Source: Carnegiea gigantea
Lineage: Eukaryota; Streptophyta; Magnoliopsida; Caryophyllales; Cactaceae
Direction of reading: 5' to 3'
DNA: 64,000 bases
Assembly: GCA_029747015.1 (NCBI GenBank)
Contig: JAKOGI010002292.1
Span: 1 to 64,000, forward strand
In this document: positions 1 through 11,640 of the stretch, piece by piece
Layout of the letters: each line of letters opens with the position of its first letter
Numbering within the stretch: the first letter of the stretch is position 1
Notes under the pieces: generated by a model
What the model saw: only the letters and a program-made list of their open reading frames with translations
Database searches by the model: none
Told to the model about the DNA's origin: nothing
Translations under genes and position numbers: made by a program

Positions 1-32
1 TATGTATGTTTGTGTCTATATATATGTGCACG

Positions 33-87
<55 letters not shown>

Positions 88-140
88 GTTTGTATGTATA
101 TATATTTATATGTATATATATCTATATATATATGTATATA

Positions 141-223
<83 letters not shown>
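1..223. repeat. Compound TA/TG microsatellite
   Basis: Alternating (TA)n and (TG)n tracts run almost without break. The open frames across it consist only of Tyr, Ile, Cys, Val and Met and are artefacts of the dinucleotide repeat. Confidence 0.95.
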
Positions 224-224
<1 letters not shown>

Positions 225-339
225 CACCGTCACACACATAGGTATATGTATATGTGTGTGTGCACGCATGCGCTACCCATGATTGACCAAATGTTGGCCA
301 AAATGTCCAAAGAATAAGGTATTATTTGTCCACAATGGT

Positions 340-1260
340 AGAAGGCTACTATGCATATGCGATGAGATGTTATCATTGGCAAATGTACACTAATTTAATG
401 TATCAGCCTCCTTTCTCTCAACACTCACTTCTGCCAAGCCTTTTCGAGCAGGGAGACACAAGTATATGCTAGCAGTAATCGGCTACTTCACCAAATGGGT
501 AGAAGTGGCTTCTTACACCAAGATTATTTCATAGCATGTGGCCACGTTTCTCATCAACAATATTATATGCGGATACAATGTGCCACATGAATTGATGAGT
601 GATCATAGAAGTCCATTTTAGAAAGGAAATAGTAGCCATACTCAAAAAATATATAATTCAGCATCATAAACTATCTCTTTATCATCCCCAAGCAAATGGA
701 GCAGTTGAAGCAGCTAATAAGAATTGAATACTTGTGTGATAATTTACAAAATAGATGAGAATTACAGTAATTGGCCTAATAGCTGCTATTTGTTCTATAG
801 GGATATAGAACTTCAATTTGTACTTCAATGGGAGCAACACCATACTCCTTATTATGTAAAATGGAAGCAGTACTTCCAATTAGTGCCCTCAATCAAAGTG
901 ATTGTGGAAAGTCAAATCCTAGAGTCAGCATGGGCGAAGACATGATGTGAAGAGTGGGTAATGTTAGATGATAGGAGATTGAGGACATTACACAACATTG
1001 AAATTTATCAAGCTCGGATTTCAAGAGCTTTTAATAAGAAAATTAGGGCTTGAGATCTCCAAGAAGGTGACTTAGTCCTAAAAGAGATAAGGGCTCTGAG
1101 ACATAAGGGAAAAGTTCAAATGTAATTGGTTGGGTTCATATATCACAAAAACCATCTTGCAAGATTGAGTAGTAAAACTTATAGATATGAATTGAGACGA
1201 ACATACTCAGTATACAAATCTTGATCTGTTAGAGAAGTACTATCCCCAGTAAGCTTATTC
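340..1260 (+). pseudogene. Decayed Ty3-gypsy integrase remnant
   Basis: In broken plus-strand frames the region reads as the end of a plant Ty3-gypsy polyprotein. A degraded integrase zinc-binding stretch lies near 385-430. The catalytic core follows near 455-720, with phrases close to YFTKWVEVASY, VPHELMSD and HPQANGAVEAANKN. The C-terminal part near 1000-1090 includes RAFNKKIRA and LQEGDLVLKEIR. Integrase inserts the cDNA of the element into host DNA. Stop codons (for example near 530 and 630), small deletions and frame changes make it non-functional. The protease and RT parts are not visible to the left, because the window starts in microsatellite. The order of motifs and a purine tract just downstream (1286-1299) fit the 3' end of a plus-strand gypsy element. 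The lineage is not certain. Confidence 0.75.
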
Positions 1261-1285
1261 TTTGCTAAAGCCCATAACGGGCTTT

Positions 1286-1299
1286 AAAGGGGGAGGGGG
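1286..1299 (+). other. Polypurine tract of the gypsy remnant
   Basis: AAAGGGGGAGGGGG is an uninterrupted 14-purine run just after the integrase remnant. It is in the position where plus-strand priming occurs before a 3' LTR. The following base (1300-1301) is the likely LTR start, though the usual TG terminus is not obvious. Confidence 0.55.
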
Positions 1300-1300
1300 C

Positions 1301-1360
1301 TAGTGTGCCCTTCCCTATAATTGAACCATAATAGTTTCACAAGGCCTATTATGTATATAT

Positions 1361-1435
<75 letters not shown>

Positions 1436-2025
1436 TATGTGTGTGTATGTGTGTGTATGTGTGTGTGTGTGTGTATATATATGTATGTATGTATATATAA
1501 GACAAATGAATGGAGAAATCTTGAATCTGTACTCTAGATATGTAGGAAGCCCTAACAGCCATGGCCTAATCACTTATTGCTCGCCCATCCTTCAAAAAAT
1601 GGAAAAAGAAAAAAGGGGGCTAAGCGAACTGCCCAAGCATGAAAGCCAAAAGCATAGTGGATTATCACATAGAACCAAGCTAGGTCCCATGATGAAACTG
1701 GGCCGGGCATTCAATAAACTAGGGTCAGTCTCCCTCAATGTAAGTCAAGCCGGGCTCTTACCCCTATCAATAGGAATCGAGGTTGGGTCATACAATTCAA
1801 ATGTTCAAACAATTTAAGGACTTGTAATAATGATAATAAGAACAATAATATAATACTTTTCTTGTCATCTAAAATTCTGAAAGACATACAACTTGAAATG
1901 AAAGTTGTAATAACATATCATTATGAAAAGCAATAAACTTTATTTTTTTAAAAGAAAAGAAGAGGCAAAGCCAAATTCCTAATACTTCTTTAATTTCTTG
2001 TCCTGCTTGACTTGGGGTGCTGTCT
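1301..2025 (+). repeat. Probable 3' LTR remnant of the gypsy element
   Basis: The stretch begins directly after the polypurine tract, so it is best read as the U3 and following part of the 3' LTR. It contains a compound microsatellite at 1362-1497. The partner LTR is outside the window and the right edge is not defined. The last 50 bases before 2026 may instead belong to an older sequence that continues at 6289. No gene is seen. Confidence 0.35.
1362..1497. repeat. Compound microsatellite (AC)n-(ATAG)n-(GT)n
   Basis: Simple-sequence tracts follow each other: (AC)n, about ten ATAG tetranucleotides, then (GT)n and TATG. The overlapping reading frames are repeat artefacts. Confidence 0.95.
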
Positions 2026-2479
2026 TATGGTGTAACACCCCACATTTTCGTTTTCCATTAAGCTAATTAAATGTCCTTTTTACGTTCTAAAATCGTATTT
2101 TTAGTAACCGTATGAGTTAAATTATTAATCGATGTGCTTTTGGGAGCTACTTTTATTAAAAAGGATATTATTATTGCTACTATTGATTTCAAAGTCAATT
2201 TGTGCCATTTATGCGTTTAAATTACATCGATAATTCAATTTAGTCGTTATTCGATTTATTTAATCGTTTCCTGAAAACGATTAGGTTTTCAACCTTAGAA
2301 TTAGTTTGTGGTTTATTGAATCGAACCTTGACATTTTTGAGATCGAATAATCGACGAAGGGTCGCATTATCGATTCGGGATAGGTTGTGAGGTACGAGAT
2401 TAGAAATTAGACAGACAATTTTAGTTGATTGGGCAAGCGACTAAGAAACAATTAAAAAAAAAAAAAAAGAGGGCCAAAG

Positions 2480-2900
2480 CCCCTTTCTCTTTCACGGGGG
2501 CACGACCAGGGGGGGATGGAGACCCCAGCCCCGGCACCCCACATCGGAGAGAGAGAGAGGAGAAGGAGGGAGTCGACCGGCCAGGAGGTGCGACGATGGC
2601 TGGCCGACGACAGGCCACGGCGACGTCGGGGACGCGGCCAAGCCACACCCGTGGCTCTGACGGAAAGCGAGAGAAAGAGAGGAGGAGCGAAAGAGCAAGG
2701 ATAAATGGGTGGCGACGGTGGGCCGAGATGGGCAGCGACGGCGAGCTGCTGGCCGTCCGTTCACCGCCGGCGAAGAGAAAGGTAGAGAAGGGTTGGATGA
2801 TGGCAATAATTCGGAGGGTTAGGGTTTTGAAGCCAACGCACCACCACCCCACGACCACCCTTCTGGCGACCACCAGCAGCAACAGCAGTGGGGAGAGGCA
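2480..2900. other. GC-rich patch inside the solo LTR
   Basis: This block is clearly richer in G and C than its surroundings and is open for about 200 codons on both strands (2425-3018 plus, 2421-3026 minus). Neither translation shows a recognisable domain. Both contain low-complexity Arg, Lys, Pro and Ser runs. It more likely marks a transcribed leader within the LTR, or captured sequence, than a protein gene. Confidence 0.4.
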
Positions 2901-3144
2901 AAACCGGATTTCTAACCACCCAAAAACCACCCAAATCGAGCCCTTAGTTTGGATTCCAGGTGGGTGTTCTTCGCCTCCTAAACTAATATTAATTTTCAAA
3001 CGAATTTCAGCAGATTGATGTTGCATGTTAAGTTAGGGTTTGTTAAATGCGTTAGAAATGGCAAGAAGTGAGCTATACCTGCTTAAGTTCGATTCATGTA
3101 GTTAATGGATGCCTAAGATTGTGATTCGAAGTGAATTATACGTG

Positions 3145-3980
3145 TTTAGCGTTAATTCGAATGCATGTAGTTAATGGATGCCTGAGATTGTAAATTGATG
3201 CAAATTATGTGTGTTTAGCTTCAATTCGAACCAATAAACGTGAATGATGCCTGAGTTGTTAATTTGAAGTAATTTAAATGTGTTTAGCGTCGATTCGAAA
3301 CCATGAATGTAATTCATGCTTAAGATGTTAATTCGAAGTAATTTAAAAGTGTTTAGCGTCGATTCGAAACAATGAATGTAATTCATGCTTAAGATGTTAA
3401 TTCGAAGTGATTTAAATGTGTTTAGCGTCGATTCGAAACAATGAATGTAATTCATGCTTGAGATGCTAATTCAAAGTTAATTTAACGTGTTTAGCATCGA
3501 TTCAAGTTAATTAGTTGATGCATGAAAAAGAATTAAAAACGAAGTTATATTAACATGTTTAGCGCCGACTCAAGTTAATGAGATAACGTGCGAAAGAGAA
3601 TTAAAATCGAAGTTGTGTTAACATGCTTAGCTTCTATTCAAGTTATTTAGCTAATATATGAAAAAGGGTTAAAATCGAAGTCCTTTTAACGTGTTTAGCC
3701 TCCATTCGAATTGATTAACCGATGCGTGCAAATGAGCTAATTTTGAGGTTAATGAAATGTGTTTAGCTTCGGATCAAGTGGATTAGCTAATGCATGTTAA
3801 AGGAATTAATCTCGAAGTTATATAAACATGTTTGGGTTCGACTCGAGTTAAACTAACTAATGCATGTAAACGAATTAAATTCGAAGCTATTGAAATATGT
3901 TTAGTTTTCACTCGAACCTCTGTTCTCTGTACATTCATGCTTAGGAAAGTTGCTTCGAAATGTATCGTATATGTTTAGAA
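3145..3980. repeat. Thirteen-copy 68-69-bp tandem repeat
   Basis: The core TTTAGC(G/T)TCGATTCGA recurs at 3145, 3214, 3283, 3352, 3421, 3490, 3558, 3626, 3694, 3762, 3831, 3900 and 3973, so the period is 68-69 bp. Units at 3283-3490 are nearly identical and units on the right are more diverged. A minus-strand frame (3171-3455) translates to a 23-residue repeat only because 69 is a multiple of three. It has no likely coding role. Confidence 0.92.
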
Positions 3981-6288
3981 TCAAATTATGTTTGATTTAT
4001 TGAATAAGTGTTGTCGATTCATGAATAAATGTGGCCATATGAACGCTTGTTGTAGCGCACCGCTGAATGGTGCTGGATGCTCAGGTAAGAACCTAAACTT
4101 CACCCTTTATTTTTATAAGCTAATAGGATAATATGTTGTGATTAATGAAACGATGAATCGAGTTGGTAGTTGGATGGTTTGAGGAAAGAATCATGAGCGT
4201 TCGAGGTCCTGTGGTACGGTGCTTGTGAGGAGGGAGTTCGGGTTGTGAAATTACCGCAATCGTGTGGATTGCGAGGCCATGTGTGGCTCATTGTGTTGAA
4301 ATGATTACGAAGTGTTTAAATGTGATATGTGTATTCCCTTTTTCTTGTATGTCTAAAATGTAACATGCATGTGGAAGGGTGATGTTTTAGCAAATGACTT
4401 TTCATGTGTTTTAAATGAATAATAGCCATATCTAGTAACGAGCTATGGCCTATTTTAGCTATTCAAATAGTGTTTGGGAGGAATCCCTAAAACGTTTTTA
4501 ACAAAAGGGAGATGGGAATTATACGTTGAATGATTTTATTGTTTGAAATGGAAAATTACTAGCCGTTATGGCCGATACGCTTTAAGTGGCTAGGATAATG
4601 TGCTGCGGACAATATGATATGATGTAATGTTAACCTAGGGGATAAGTCCGGATAAACCCTAGAGGCCCTGACGAGGGCTAATGTAATGGTCCGATATGTT
4701 ATATGTAGCCATCCCAGGAGTAAGAGCTTAAGCGTGAGCGTTAGGTCTCACTATGGGGTCGAGAATAGTTCTCACCCAATCAGCACCCTGTAATGATCTT
4801 ATGCCAGAAGTACTTTCGTACTAAGTTAAGAAAAGCAATTGGCCTTTGCCATTTTATATGTTTTAAAGAAAAGGAATGTTTTATGGGCCCAAAGAGGCCG
4901 CATGGAATGAATATGAAATGCATACAAGGGTCGTTTTACGACGAATGCGAAATGTAAACTCTTTGAAAAGGTTGAGAACCTCAAGGTTATGAAATGCTTT
5001 CAATGTTCAAAGAAAGTTTCATTGCAGATTTAAAGAAAATGTTCTTAAATATGATGAATGTGGATTCTTAGCCTGTGTATTAAAGGAAAAGCTTTCAATG
5101 GATGTATTATGAATGATTTTTAAGTATGGTTGAATGTGAATTCCAATCTTATGTGGCATCATTCTTATCCATAGCAAATCTGTCTGATTTAAAGTGTATG
5201 AGATGAGAAAGAAAGTTATAGCACGTTGAAAATTCTATGAATGAAGGCGTCTGTTCCTAAAAGAATGAACGTTGATATGTGTTTATGTGTGTGATATGTA
5301 TATTATATGAATGAAATGCCAAGAAAAGTGTGTTTATGAAAAGGGATAACCTTATATACTCATCATATGATTGAGGGTTCATGTGTAGTTCAAATGGAGC
5401 ATTAGGAAGTGATGTTATGAAAAGAAAAGATCCTTATACTTAGCCTTCGATACTTACTCACGTGCCTAACTGCTTGCTAGTAAAGAACTCCGTCGTTGAG
5501 GAACCTAGAAATATGATTGAGTGGTCGAAGTGAAGTTTATGTTTAGTGATCCTCCCATAAAGGTTCTATGAATATCTATTATGATAGTAAAGTATGGAAA
5601 CGTGATATGTGACTAGTAAAGATAGTATTACTTGCAACAGTTTTGGTTTTAAGGGGGTTGGGGGACACTCACTGAGCGTGTGGTTGCTCATCCCATTACT
5701 CTTTCCCCTTTTCCCCAGGTTTTCTTTCTGACGGGAAGAAGTTGAGTCAGATAAGTCCAGAAGGAACCTATCGTTGCTTACAAGGCGTCGTACGTGCTCA
5801 TTAAAGGGATCTTACGTGTTTAATGAAGTCATGTAATGTACTCTTAGTTTATAAAGGTCTGTAAATGATTATTCTAGTTCATGTAATGCATATGGTATAA
5901 AGGTCGCTCTGTATGGCCGCCTGAGCCAACCATCAAGTTAGTTAGATGTCTTCTTGATTTAATTTAGCTATGTTTTGGGATGTAAATCTTAATACTCCGG
6001 TTTTGTTAACCATTGAGTTGTATCTTCCATTTCTTATTTATTCATAAATCAATCTGGTTGGTGTACTCCGAGCGAGTGGCTCGTTGAGTTATGAACTCCG
6101 GCGTGTGGCCGATGAGCTATGTTTCAAATACTTGCGCTTCCGTTGATTTACAGGGACTTATTGTAAGGCTTTTAGCCTGGAAATAGTCAGTTTTTAGGGG
6201 GAACTCTGCCCATTTCGTCCCAAGAATTAAGTAAGAAGTTAGGAAAGCGTAACGCTTCTGGCCTAGGGGCTGGGGGTGTTACATATGG

Positions 6289-7440
6289 AGGATAGGATCC
6301 TTAGCACTCTTTCTTTCACTTTTGGAGGAGTCACACTTGGTTACTTCTATCTTCTTAGTGTTTAGTGGGTTGGCAATATTCTTCTTAACGAAATGAATCT
6401 TCCTTGCCTCAATATCACATTGATTCATCCACTCCAAACAGTGTTTTAGGGCATATATGGATTATGGGACAGGCAACTTCATAATGGCAGTTTACCCAAG
6501 ACTTAATCTGAAAAGGATTATTTTTATAGATCTCAAAGGAAATGCAATATAATGAATGAATATATTGCTTATGTTCAAAATGTCTCATTAATCGCCCTGA
6601 GAAAAAGTAACCTGCCATGGATAAACCAATAAGATGAACATAGATAAAATTTCCTCTGTTGGCTGCAAATCGTCATGTGCCCCACTAACAAATCACCCAT
6701 CAAAGGATTCTTCTCCAAGAAGCTAATCCAGATCGCCATAGATTGATCCTTGAACAATCTCCTTCTCTGGTAGAATTGTAAAGCTATGTATGTATTCATG
6801 TTTATGGGAGCTTTAATAAGTCGCAACTGCTCTAATAGCCAAATACGCACATAAATAGAAAAAAATTAAAAAAAGAGTCAAATGGACCCAGAATGAGCCA
6901 GCTGCATTCTATGGCCTAAAAATCAAAAAAGGGAAAAGTGAACAAGAGCAAAAAGAAAGTTTTGCAGGTCCGAATGAAAGCATTACCGGGTTACTAGGCC
7001 CAATGGGCCTGAAAAGTTTAACTGTAGCAATAATGGGCTTCCAAAGAAAAATTGGTCTGGGCGGTGATAGAGACGCCCCATACATAATATGATTTCAGTG
7101 ACGTTGAGTGGCATTGGGATTTGGTTATGATGCACTCCTTCCACTACACTCAAAAGAATGGGTGGTCCCCTATTTGCATAACCTCCTATGAATAGGAAAG
7201 GCCTGATAAAAGAAGAATAGCTCTACACCTATACTCACCCTGAAGAGTTTTCTTATTCCCTTTTTGAAATATGAAATCAAAGATGCAAAATGTACCTCAT
7301 CCTTAATGAGTATAGAAAAGGAATCCTCTTTACTACGACCTAAGACAGGGCAATACTGAGAGGATAGATCTTTTGGGATATATGGCAATACAGGAGGGCA
7401 ATAGAGTGAAAAGCCTACAATACCACTAAATTCCTTTATT
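6289..7440 (-). pseudogene. Coding-like minus-strand remnants, unidentified
   Basis: Several minus-strand frames here look coding in composition: 6575-6850, 6415-6618 and 7170-7388. Near the left edge a frame containing CLEWMNQCDIEARKIHFVKK runs up to 6289. After removing the solo LTR and one TSD copy, it continues through 2030 to a stop near 1976. The style (Leu-, Lys- and aromatic-rich with frequent breaks) suggests an old retroelement gag or similar gene, but I do not recognise the family. Stops and frame changes separate the pieces. No start, signal peptide or domain can be given. Confidence 0.35.
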
Positions 7441-9735
7441 AAAGGGCAAAATTCATGCCGTTGAAATTGAAGACATAAAGTTTAGAGTCCCAAAAAGTAG
7501 AAGCAGTTCAAAGGAATTCTTAAGTTATTTTGACTTCCCATAGACTAACAAGACTGTTCAAGTGCAGACTCTTAAGTTCATGATTTTTAGCGGCGCTCAG
7601 TGAAAGGAGCCAAGAAACTAAGACCTTTCAAAAAACATCACAATATTTTTTTCTTGTTAGATTGTTATACTAACTGTTGAGAATTGAAGGACAACCAGCC
7701 TTAGTTTATTGCTGCATAAAACAAGTTATTTGAATTCAAGTAGGATTCTTAATTTGAATTCAAGTAGGATTTTGGTAGATTGGTCAAGAAGGGACTGCCT
7801 TGGTTCCTACTCTCCACTGTAGTCAACTACCGAGTCCAAATTGGATTAGGCAAGATGCTAGTCCAAATTGGACTAGGCTATGCTGGCCTAGTGAGGAAAC
7901 CGACCAGATTCATTGGTGGGTCATCAGGCCTTTTTTTAAAAAACTTTGTCACCCTCCTGATTTGTAATTCCTATTGTTTTTATTTTGGAAATTATTCCAT
8001 AAAATTCCAAAACTATTACCTAGGAGCACAAAGCTCTTAATACTTATTGTGATTTTTTGCTTTTTGTTCTTTTTTATTTTTGGGGGAAATGAGGCTAATA
8101 GGTGTTAGAGTCTTTCTAGATTTATATAAAATTTGTATGAAATTAATATTGCATAAGAGTCTAAATGGATTACGTCATAACATCAGAGTCAAAGCATCAA
8201 GTTTAACATGTCACTCCTACTGATCGTCTAAGATCCCATTGCTTATTCCACTGTAGAAGTGGTCAACAAAGTCTAAAACGTAACCGGAATCAACTGAGGC
8301 AAGCTAAGATTGTGCCTATGTCACTCGGGTCCTTCCTTCAAGGGTCTAAGAATAGCGTAGAGGATCATCATGTACCACTCTGGAAGAGCAATTGCCATAC
8401 AAAATGCAGGGTACATAAGGTTCCCTTACGGAAGCAGACATGACATAAGAATATTCGAAGTTGTGGATTTGGAGTAGCTTCACCTCCAGTGGAGAATCCG
8501 AATGTCGGATTCTTTTTCTAACAGGAGAAGATTGAGGTATGTCTTCTATAATCAAAGAAGAATGCCTTCTGTAATGAGATACATAGGGCCTCTAAGACCT
8601 AACATCATGTTTAGAGCCCTTTTACAAAGGAAGAAAAGTAGTGTGAAAAAGCTCACAAATGCCTCCTCACTGAATGAAAATGGCGCACTAACATCCTAGA
8701 ATATTGGCAATTATACTGAAAGGGAAGAATAGTCAAGAGGTTTGTGGCTTATTCCATTAATAACAAGGTAAGCAATATACTTGCCCCAATCAAAGTAGGG
8801 GGAAATTGAAGTTTGGGATATTCTAGTTCATGGACCAACAGAACCTCCATATAGACGACATGTTTGCCTTCCTAGCCACATTAATGTTTACGTTCGATAT
8901 AGAAGCATTGTTAGTTGTTCCCTGTAAAAAAAACTCAATGAACATTAGCATCATATAAATGTTAATAAAAAAGGGGAAAGTTAAGGAAGGAGACATAGCA
9001 AATGAGTCATGATCTAACGAAGATGGGTAGCATACCATAGTCACTATTGTGGTTAACATATTTGACAAAAGGGATGCCTACTTTCTTCTCCGTGATGTCA
9101 TCCAGAGGCAGAGTCATAATACAAAACATAGATAGGGGTGGCTCTTGATAGGGACGGCACATGGCCACTAGTCGGCTACTTGGGTAGTAATTCAATCACC
9201 TAAGTACCAAACAAAACTGTATGGTCCTTCCATAAGGACCCATCGCTGTGAGTAAAACTTCTTTAGTTGAGACATGCTTTTCCTAGGGATGGAAGTCATC
9301 ATGCGAAAAGGAGAAATAAGATGCTAGAGTCGAGCTAGTTTTCAAAGAAGACGATGTTAATATCTCAAAGGCATTGATGGCTACACAAAATTGGTGAAGA
9401 TCTCTTCATCGAAACCTTCATCAAATCTGATTTGCTTAGTCTAAGGGACCATAGCTAGAAAACTCATAGGTGCTCTTGACCTTAATGAAAGAGCGGAGAA
9501 ATGTTTATAAGACCAAAACTGTAAAAAACTGTTTGTGAGAAACAGTATAATCGAAAACATGGAATAAAAGGAGAAAAGGTTCATTACCTTAATCACTCTC
9601 CATTAACCTCCAAGGGGTATGCTCATGTGTTGCTTTCCACGAGTTCGCTCATTTTTCCTGACCCCTTGGCGCATCCACGAATAAGGGTTGAATACGAAGG
9701 AATCCCCTATTTTAAGTTTCTCACCCTACTTAGAC
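7441..9735. other. Non-coding or strongly decayed region
   Basis: No frame longer than about 85 codons exists and none shows a motif. Short coding-like fragments on the minus strand (8346-8555, 8823-9068, 9007-9195) lie in order and may be one very old decayed gene. A 17-bp direct repeat (TGAATTCAAGTAGGATT) occurs twice near 7731-7772. I see no RNA gene or regulatory site. Confidence 0.4.
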
Positions 9736-9937
9736 TAAGGATAGCAATGAGGCGGATATAAGGTGGGTTGAGCCTTAAGCTCACCTACACCCATTTTTGA
9801 AAATCATACCCATATGCATACCTGTATCCATCATATATTAGAACATAAAACCTATGCCCATACACATACCTATTGGATTTTGCGGATTTTACTCAGGTTC
9901 ACATAGAGAATGAAAATTAATATCCATATGCAACCCA

Positions 9938-9954
9938 TATCCAAGTACAAGATA
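9938..9954. repeat. Left 17-bp TSD of the RTE LINE
   Basis: TATCCAAGTACAAGATA occurs here and again at 10729-10745 without mismatch, bracketing the LINE. Variable, long duplications of this kind are made by target-primed reverse transcription. Confidence 0.93.
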
Positions 9955-10377
9955 GTTAGACCGGCTGTTCTCTACGGATCGGAGTGTTGGCCTCTAAAGA
10001 AGACGCAGGCCCAAAGGTTGATGGTAGCCGAGATGAGAATGATCAGGTGGGTGTGTGATTTTATGAGATTGGACAGAATTAGGAATGGAGTAATCAGGAG
10101 CTTAGCTGAAGTGGCCCCCATAGAGGAGAAGATGAGGGAATCGAAGCTCAGATGGTTTGGCCACGTAAAGAGGAGAAGTATGGCCGCCCCAGTGAGGAGG
10201 TGCGAATTGATCGTCCCCCCTAGTGGAAAGAGAGGGAGAGGTAGACCGAAAAAAAGCCTAGAGGAAGTGGTTAGAGAGGACTTGAGAGTTGCCGGTCTGA
10301 CGGAGGACATGGCTCAGGATAGGAGGTTGTGGCGGGATAGGATTAGGGTCTCTGATTGTAGGGGACCGGACGCGTAG
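9955..10377 (+). pseudogene. C-terminal fragment of RTE-type LINE reverse transcriptase ORF
   Basis: The frame stays open from the LINE junction to a stop at 10375-10377, giving about 140 residues of the ORF C-terminus. Recognisable family phrases are RPAVLYGSECW near the start, VAEMRMIRWVCD, a central RLDRIRN, then LRWFGHVKRR and a basic GKRGRGRPKKS segment. In intact elements this ORF copies element RNA at a nicked target. The endonuclease and the catalytic RT palm are absent here. The apparent ATG at 9910 lies outside the LINE in the hAT element and is not its real start. No frameshift is visible in the retained part. Confidence 0.88.
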
Positions 10378-10728
10378 ATGGTAGTAGCTCCGGTGGGGTG
10401 GGGGCGGGTTTGGTTTTGGGGGCTTGTCTGCAGGTCGTGCTTTTCTGGGATGTGACGGCATCTAGTGACGGCATCTAGCGCCCCTGGTGGGTTGAGGTAT
10501 GTCTCTACTCCTTGGTTATTTCGCTCTCCGGCACATTTTGTCCTCCTTGGTTTTGGTTTGTATTCGTTTTCTCTATAAACTTTTTTCACAAATTGTTTTG
10601 TGGGTCTTAAGCAATCGACCTCTCTATGGGTAGAAATACCGGTAGGGGTAAGGTTGCCTACAGCTGGATCTCCCCAGACCCCGCAAAAGCGGGATCCACA
10701 CTGGGAGTTGTTGTTGTTGTTGTTGTTG
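9955..10728 (+). mobile_element. 5'-truncated RTE-type LINE
   Basis: A non-LTR retrotransposon fragment begins abruptly inside the last part of the reverse-transcriptase ORF and ends in a run of about seven GTT units (10707-10728). A short simple-repeat tail instead of poly(A) is typical of RTE elements. Perfect 17-bp TSDs flank it. The exact duplication and largely open frame indicate a fairly recent insertion. The 5' truncation means it cannot move on its own. Confidence 0.92.
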
Positions 10729-10745
10729 TATCCAAGTACAAGATA
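10729..10745. repeat. Right 17-bp TSD of the RTE LINE
   Basis: Second copy of TATCCAAGTACAAGATA, directly after the GTT tail. It restores the hAT element sequence. Confidence 0.93.
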
Positions 10746-11164
10746 TATTTTTGTCCTTATAAGATTGCAAAGCTGTGATATTTTGGGAATATATCTTTTA
10801 GAAATGTGAAATTAAATACATTATTGACTAATTTTTTGTTAGAAGGGTTTAGATTGGACTTAAACCATAACAATGGTGAACAAAAATAATTTTTTTTATC
10901 TTATTACAAAAATGGGTAAGGGTTGGGTGCAGGTATGGGGCAGGTGAGGGCTATACCTATACCTATACCTATACCCATACCCATACCCGTACCAACTTTC
11001 CAATATCCACTCCATACCCATTAAAAACCCATTTTCACTACCCACTTGGGTTTTAAATGGGGTGAATTTTTCCGGTTTTAAACAGTTATGAGTTTCATTG
11101 TCATCCCTAATCTAGATCAACAAGGTTGGCTAAATAGTGAAAGTGACAATGATTACCTAAATTG

Positions 11165-11640
11165 GCAAATATAGTTATACTAAGAAAAAACGCTAACATA
11201 ATACAAGATTACTAATCAAGTGAATGCGATGCCTAGCATACACCATCATTTATTAAGTCAGCGAGGATGTCATAAGAAAAGTCATCCTCATGGGGATATA
11301 CTCCATGATCGGACCAAAGCGGTGGAAAACTTGATCTGGATAAGCATGAAAGTCTGTCTGATATACTAGCGGCTCCTATACAAATCCCAAGCCCGTTAGC
11401 GCAGCAAAATCATAAGAAACGTTATCAGCAAATATAGTCATACTAATCAAGTGAATGCGATGGCCAGCATACATCATCATTTATTAAGTTAGGGAGGGTG
11501 CTATAAGAAAAGTGATCCTCATGGGACAGACTCCATCATTGGACCAAAGCGGTGGAAAAGTTGATCACGATGAGCATGAAAGTCTGTCAGATATACTGGC
11601 AACTCCCTTGCAATCCCAAGTCGGTTAGCATTCGAATTTT
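11165..11640. repeat. 231-bp tandem duplication
   Basis: A block beginning AATATAGT(T/C)ATACT and containing ACTAATCAAGTGAATGCGAT starts its matching core at 11211 and again at 11442, a 231-bp step. The second copy is diverged by scattered substitutions and small indels. No open frame or terminal structure explains it. Confidence 0.85.

Larger units (their letters stand above)
2031..6283 (+). mobile_element. 4.25-kb solo LTR with perfect 5-bp TSD
   Basis: The segment starts TGTAACACCC and ends GGGTGTTACA, perfect 10-bp inverted termini of LTR type. It is flanked by the 5-bp duplication TATGG at 2026-2030 and 6284-6288. There is no second LTR, primer site, polypurine tract or gag/pol frame inside, so a solo LTR left by recombination between two LTRs is the simplest reading. 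Inside lie a GC-rich patch (about 2480-2900), a 68-69-bp tandem repeat (3145-3980) and long AT-rich DNA. LTRs over 4 kb are known in some gypsy chromoviruses. The lineage cannot be set without internal sequence. The plus orientation is arbitrary. Confidence 0.85.
9736..11109. mobile_element. hAT-type non-autonomous element, interrupted by a LINE
   Basis: The left end reads TAAGGATAGCAATGAGGCGG. The reverse complement of the right end reads TAGGGATGACAATGAAACTC, an imperfect terminal inverted repeat of about 15 bp. Flanks ACTTAGAC (9728-9735) and ATCTAGAT (11110-11117) are 8-bp direct repeats differing only by C/T transitions. The 8-bp length points to hAT. Short ACC(T/C)AT repeats lie inside near 10950-10990. 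Without the LINE and its duplicated target the element is about 580 bp, close to the hAT MITE at 44664. No transposase is present. Confidence 0.65.

Noticed and set aside
2425..3018. Overlapping 200-codon ORFs on both strands as a host gene
   Set aside because: They lie wholly inside a solo LTR with perfect TSD, are low-complexity, and are open mainly because the patch is GC-rich.
3171..3455. Repeat protein with 23-residue units
   Set aside because: It is the translation of a 69-bp DNA repeat. Neighbouring units of 68 bp break the frame.
3145..3980. CRISPR array
   Set aside because: The repeats are contiguous with no unique spacers and lie in a plant LTR.
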